NCBI RefSeq assembly: GCF_036075115.1
Contig: NZ_CP107958.1
Span: 6,138,001 to 6,202,000 of the forward strand
DNA length: 64,000 nt
From: Streptomyces sp. NBC_00377
Lineage (GTDB): Bacteria > Actinomycetota > Actinomycetes > Streptomycetales > Streptomycetaceae
Direction: 5' to 3'
Below are positions 60,925-64,000 of this stretch, in pieces. Position 1 is the first letter of the stretch. Each line of letters starts with the position of its first letter. The position numbers and the translations under genes were made by a program. The notes under the pieces were generated by a model, which saw only the letters and a list, made by a program, of their open reading frames with translations, was not told the DNA's origin and searched no databases.

Positions 60925-61791
60925 ATGACGGCGTCGCCCTCGCAGTACGACGAGTCCGAAGTCCACCTCGACAGTACGGCGCACATCATGAACCGGATCA
61001 GCTCCCAGCTCGCCAGCCAGCTCAGCCTCGTCCAGCACGACGGCCGCCGGCGTCCCGGACCGCCCGCGCTGGTCGTCGTCGCCCACGGCAGCCGCGACCC
61101 GCGCGCGCTGAGCACCGTCCGCACGCTCCTGGACCGCGTCCGCGAGCAGCGCCCCGGCCTGTCGGTGCACCTCGGCCACATCGAGCTCAACGAGCCGCTG
61201 CTGACGGACACCCTCGCCGGCCTCGACGCCGACGGCACGGCGGACGCCGTCCTGGTCCCCCTCCTGCTGGCCCGCGGCTACCACGTCAAACGGGACATCC
61301 CGGAGATGGCCGCGAAGGCGAGGGTGCACACGCGCGTGGCCGCGCCGCTCGGCCCGCACCCGCTCCTCGTGGAGACCCTGTACGCCCGCCTGGTTGAGGC
61401 GGGGTGGCGCACCGACATGACGGAGGCGGAACGCCGGACGAGCGCGGTCGTCCTCGCGGCGGCGGGCTCCCGCGACCCCGACTCGGCCGTCGACACCCGC
61501 CGCACTGCCGGCCTCCTGGCGCGGCGCCTGGGCGTGCCGGTGGTCCCCGCGTACGCCTCCACCGCGACCCCGACCGTCCCGACGGCGCTGCGGGCCCTGG
61601 CCGCGCGGGGCCGCGACCGGGTGGCGGTCGCCTCCTACTTCACGGCCCCCGGCCGCTTCGCGACGGAGTCCGCGGCGGCGGCCCCCTGGATCGCGTCCGC
61701 CCCCCTGGGCACCCACCCGGCGATGGCGAGCCTGCTCCTGCACCGCTACGACCAGGCATGGCAGATGAGCAACTCCAGCAAGGCCGCCTGA
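60925..61791 (+). CDS. Sirohydrochlorin chelatase (CbiX/SirB type)
   Basis: A 288-aa two-repeat chelatase inserting Fe2+ (or Co2+) into sirohydrochlorin. N-terminal half has LVVVAHGSRDPRALSTVRTL with the metal-binding His, HLGHIELNEPLL, and VLVPLLLARGYHVKRDIPEM. The C-terminal half repeats the fold (VVLAAAGSRDPDSAVDTRRT; VAVASYFTAPGRFATESAAA). Siroheme is the cofactor of nitrite reductase, so it fits the nitrogen-assimilation genes in this window. Confidence 0.88.
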   Translation: MTASPSQYDESEVHLDSTAHIMNRISSQLASQLSLVQHDGRRRPGPPALVVVAHGSRDPRALSTVRTLLDRVREQRPGLSVHLGHIELNEPLLTDTLAGLDADGTADAVLVPLLLARGYHVKRDIPEMAAKARVHTRVAAPLGPHPLLVETLYARLVEAGWRTDMTEAERRTSAVVLAAAGSRDPDSAVDTRRTAGLLARRLGVPVVPAYASTATPTVPTALRALAARGRDRVAVASYFTAPGRFATESAAAAPWIASAPLGTHPAMASLLLHRYDQAWQMSNSSKAA

Positions 61792-61825
61792 CGGCACGCG
61801 GGCGCGCGCGAGAACCCACGGCCCG

Positions 61826-62070
61826 CCCGCACCCGCCCGTGCCCGGCACGCGGCGGCCTGGCGAAGTGGCGTGGGCGCACGCGTCCGCTGACCGCCCCGC
61901 ACCCGCCGGTGTCCGGCACGGACAGTCCCGGCGAAGTGGCGCGGCCCTGCCCGTCCGCTGACCGCCCCGCACCCGCCCGTGTCCGGCACGCTGCGGCAGC
62001 CCGGCGAAGTGGCGCGGCCGGATCGGCCGCTGACCGCCCCGCACTCGCCGGTGACCGGAACGCGGCGGCT
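61826..62070. repeat. Four ~70-bp tandem repeats
   Basis: Copies start at 61826, 61896, 61966 and 62038 (units of 70, 70 and 72 bp, last one partial). Shared blocks are CCCGCACCCGCC-GTGTCCGGCACG, GGCGAAGTGGCG and CCGCTGACCGC; the middles differ. They fill the 332-bp gap before dgt. No gene is present. Confidence 0.92.
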
Positions 62071-62123
62071 CGGCGGGCGCCTCGTGGCGCCCGATTGTCA
62101 CCGCTGCCGCTTACTGTCGAGAC

Positions 62124-63407
62124 ATGGAAGGCACCGCACACCTCGACACCGCCTATGACCCGACGTCAGTCGCCCGCTGGGCGCCTGAACCCGACAAACG
62201 GCCGGGCCGGACCGCCTTCCAACGAGACCGTGCCCGCATCCTGCACTCCTCGGCGCTGAGAAGGCTCTCGGGCAAGACGCAGGTGGTGACGCCGGGCACC
62301 CGCACCGACGCCTGGGACGCCACCCCCCGCACCCGCCTCACCCACTCCCTGGAGTGCGCCCAGGTGGGCCGCGAACTCGGCGCCGCCCTCGGCTGCGATC
62401 CCGATCTGGTCGAGGCGTCCTGCCTCTCCCACGACCTCGGGCACCCCCCGTTCGGGCACAACGGCGAACAGGCGCTGAACGAGTTCGCGCGGGACTGCGG
62501 CGGCTTCGAGGGCAACGCCCAGTCGCTGCGGCTCCTCACTCGCATCGAACCCAAGCGCTTCACCGCCGAGGGCTCCGTGGGCCTCAACCTCACCCGTGCC
62601 ACCCTCGACGCCGCCACCAAGTACCCCTGGCCCCGAGGCGCCCACCCCGTCGACCCGGCATCCTCCAAGTTCGGCGTCTACGAGGACGACCGGCCCGTGT
62701 TCGACTGGGTCCGTGAAACGGCCCCGGGCACGCGCACGTGCTTCGAGGCGCAGGTCATGGACTGGGCCGACGACGTGGCGTACTCGGTGCACGACGTCGA
62801 GGACGGCCTGCACGCGGGGCACATCGACCCCAACTGCCTGCACGCCGAACCGGAGCGCCAGGAGATCTTCCGGGTCGCCGTCGGCCGCTACGTCCCGGGC
62901 GGCACCGATCCGGCCGAACTCGCCGCCGCCCTCGACCGCCTCCAGGACCAGGACTGGTGGCCGCACGGCTACGACGGCACGGCGGCCGCCCAGGCCCGTC
63001 TGAAGGACGCCACCAGCCAGCTCATCGGCCGCTTCTGTCTGGCCGCCGAGGGCGCCACCCGCACGCGGTACGGCACCGGCCGCCTCACCCGCTACGACGC
63101 CGAGCTCGTCGTACCCGACGAGGCGCGCCTGGAGTGCGCGGTCCTCAAGGCTGTCGCCGACCGGTACGTCATGCAGCGCGCCGAACAGGAACGGCTGCGC
63201 GCCGACCAGCGCGTCGTCATCACCGAGCTCGCCGAGGCGCTCACCGCCCGCGCCCCCGACGGCCTGGACCCCCAGTTCCACGCCCTGTTCGAGCAGGCGG
63301 GCGACGACCGCGCCCGCAAGCGGGTGATCGTCGACCAGATCGCCTCCCTCACCGACGCCTCGGCCCGCTCGCTTCACAGCCGTCTGACGGGGCAGACGAG
63401 ACCCTGA
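62124..63407 (+). CDS. dgt: Deoxyguanosinetriphosphate triphosphohydrolase-like protein
   Basis: A 427-aa HD-domain enzyme releasing triphosphate from dNTPs. Motifs: QRDRARILHSSALRRLSGKT, TRLTHSLECAQVGRELG (first His), CLSHDLGHPPFGHNGEQALN (HD pair), GGFEGNAQSLRLL, and DWADDVAYSVHDVEDGLHAG (last metal Asp). Full length for the actinobacterial family. In Streptomyces this gene usually lies near dnaG, consistent with a core locus continuing to the right. Confidence 0.94.
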   Translation: MEGTAHLDTAYDPTSVARWAPEPDKRPGRTAFQRDRARILHSSALRRLSGKTQVVTPGTRTDAWDATPRTRLTHSLECAQVGRELGAALGCDPDLVEASCLSHDLGHPPFGHNGEQALNEFARDCGGFEGNAQSLRLLTRIEPKRFTAEGSVGLNLTRATLDAATKYPWPRGAHPVDPASSKFGVYEDDRPVFDWVRETAPGTRTCFEAQVMDWADDVAYSVHDVEDGLHAGHIDPNCLHAEPERQEIFRVAVGRYVPGGTDPAELAAALDRLQDQDWWPHGYDGTAAAQARLKDATSQLIGRFCLAAEGATRTRYGTGRLTRYDAELVVPDEARLECAVLKAVADRYVMQRAEQERLRADQRVVITELAEALTARAPDGLDPQFHALFEQAGDDRARKRVIVDQIASLTDASARSLHSRLTGQTRP

Positions 63408-63552
63408 CGAGTGCGTACCGGGCGCGCCCGAGGTGCGTCCGAACGGGGCCCGAACGTGACCCAGCGTGCCCTGATCGGGCACGTCCCCCTTCCCCCATCA
63501 CGCTGCGTGCGGGACGCTCGCATGTGGCGGCACCCCTACGAGGAGGCATCAC

Positions 63553-64000
63553 GTGGTCGACGCGGATCAGACATTCGTCATCGTCGGAGGAGGCCTGGCC
63601 GGCGCCAAGGCGGCCGAGACGCTGAGGGCGGAGGGCTTCACCGGCCGCGTGATACTGATCTGCGACGAGCGCGACCACCCCTACGAGCGACCGCCCCTCT
63701 CCAAGGGCTTCCTGCTCGGCAAGGAGGCGCGGGACAGCGTCTTCGTGCACGAGCCGGCCTGGTACGCGCAGAACGACATCGAACTGCACCTGGGCCAGAC
63801 CGTCGACGCGATCGACCGCACCGCGAAGACGGTCCGCTTCGGCGACGACGGCACACTCGCCCACTACGACAAGCTGCTCCTGGCCACCGGCGCGGAGCCG
63901 CGCCGGCTCGACATCCCCGGCACCGACCTCGCCGGCGTGCACCATCTGCGCCGGCTCGCGCACGCCGAGCGCCTGAAGGGCGTCCTCGCCTCCCTCGGCC
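63553..64000 (+). CDS. NAD(P)/FAD-dependent oxidoreductase, 5' part
   Basis: The first 149 codons of a ferredoxin/rubredoxin-reductase-type flavoprotein running off the right edge. FAD-binding TFVIVGGGLAGAKAAETLRA, then YERPPLSKGFLLGKEARDSV and LLLATGAEPRRLDIPG are standard. GTG 63553 is chosen: AGGAGG lies 6 nt upstream. It could supply electrons to a ferredoxin-dependent partner outside the window. Confidence 0.9.
   Translation, partial: MVDADQTFVIVGGGLAGAKAAETLRAEGFTGRVILICDERDHPYERPPLSKGFLLGKEARDSVFVHEPAWYAQNDIELHLGQTVDAIDRTAKTVRFGDDGTLAHYDKLLLATGAEPRRLDIPGTDLAGVHHLRRLAHAERLKGVLASLG

Noticed and set aside
61826..62070. CRISPR-like repeat array
   Set aside because: Units are contiguous 70-72-bp tandem copies, not short identical repeats with unique spacers, and no cas genes are present.

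Overview
The window is high-GC actinobacterial DNA and fits a Streptomyces chromosome core. Coding density is high with strong third-position GC bias, GTG starts and ATGA-type overlaps are common, and the content is typical of the genus: glyS, dusB, ppdK, nirBD, dgt, a class F-type sortase, ROK and MmyB-type regulators, DHA2 transporters and a DUF6215-like protein. Identifications rest on recognising motifs and families by eye; no database was searched.

Layout. 1-5.3 kb: 3' part of glyS, an endonuclease/phosphatase-family enzyme, and an aldo/keto reductase-TetR-galU group preceded by a double dyad operator. 5.3-11 kb: a serine hydrolase, a small CxxC protein, two DHA2-type exporters and an MmyB-like regulator. 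11-14.7 kb: dusB and an LTA-synthase-like membrane phosphotransferase with a nested palindrome at its start. 14.8-20 kb: two overlapping (alpha/alpha)6 glycosidase genes divergent from a ROK regulator. 20.5-23.3 kb: ppdK with a strong terminator.

23.35-29.14 kb is a decayed integrative element of the actinomycete AICE type. It is bounded by imperfect direct repeats of the ppdK terminator and carries remnants of a TraB/FtsK transfer gene, two different tyrosine recombinases, a 42-bp tRNA-Arg(CCU) 3' fragment, and several small intact-looking genes. Just outside lies an AT-richer accessory block (29.2-34.2 kb): a small secreted protein, an ABC exporter whose ATPase lacks a canonical start codon, an SDR pseudogene and a beta-propeller scrap.

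34.2-40.1 kb: a SulP transporter overlapping a beta-carbonic anhydrase, divergent from a two-component system with odd low-complexity insertions. 40.3-44.5 kb: nitrite reductase (nirD, nirB, FAD oxidoreductase). 44.8-50.8 kb: sortase, secreted proteins, a gamma-glutamylcyclotransferase-like protein with in-frame triplications, and an M4 metalloprotease. 50.9-53.4 kb: DHA2 exporter and TetR regulator around a multi-copy operator array. 53.5-55.6 kb: assimilatory nitrate reductase. 56.1-59.8 kb: an operon of stand-alone adenylate-forming enzyme, membrane ferric-reductase-like protein and enoyl-CoA hydratase. 60-64 kb: SanA/YdcF protein, sirohydrochlorin chelatase, a block of 70-bp repeats, dgt and the start of an FAD-dependent reductase.

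Functional theme: nitrate reductase, nitrite reductase with its FAD partner, and a siroheme-pathway chelatase lie within about 21 kb. Each is preceded, 13-24 bp from its start codon, by a phased GlnR-type box, suggesting one nitrogen-assimilation regulon. The most novel-looking items are the adenylation/membrane-reductase/hydratase operon, the secreted protein plus ABC exporter beside the decayed element, and use of the ppdK terminator as an integration site.
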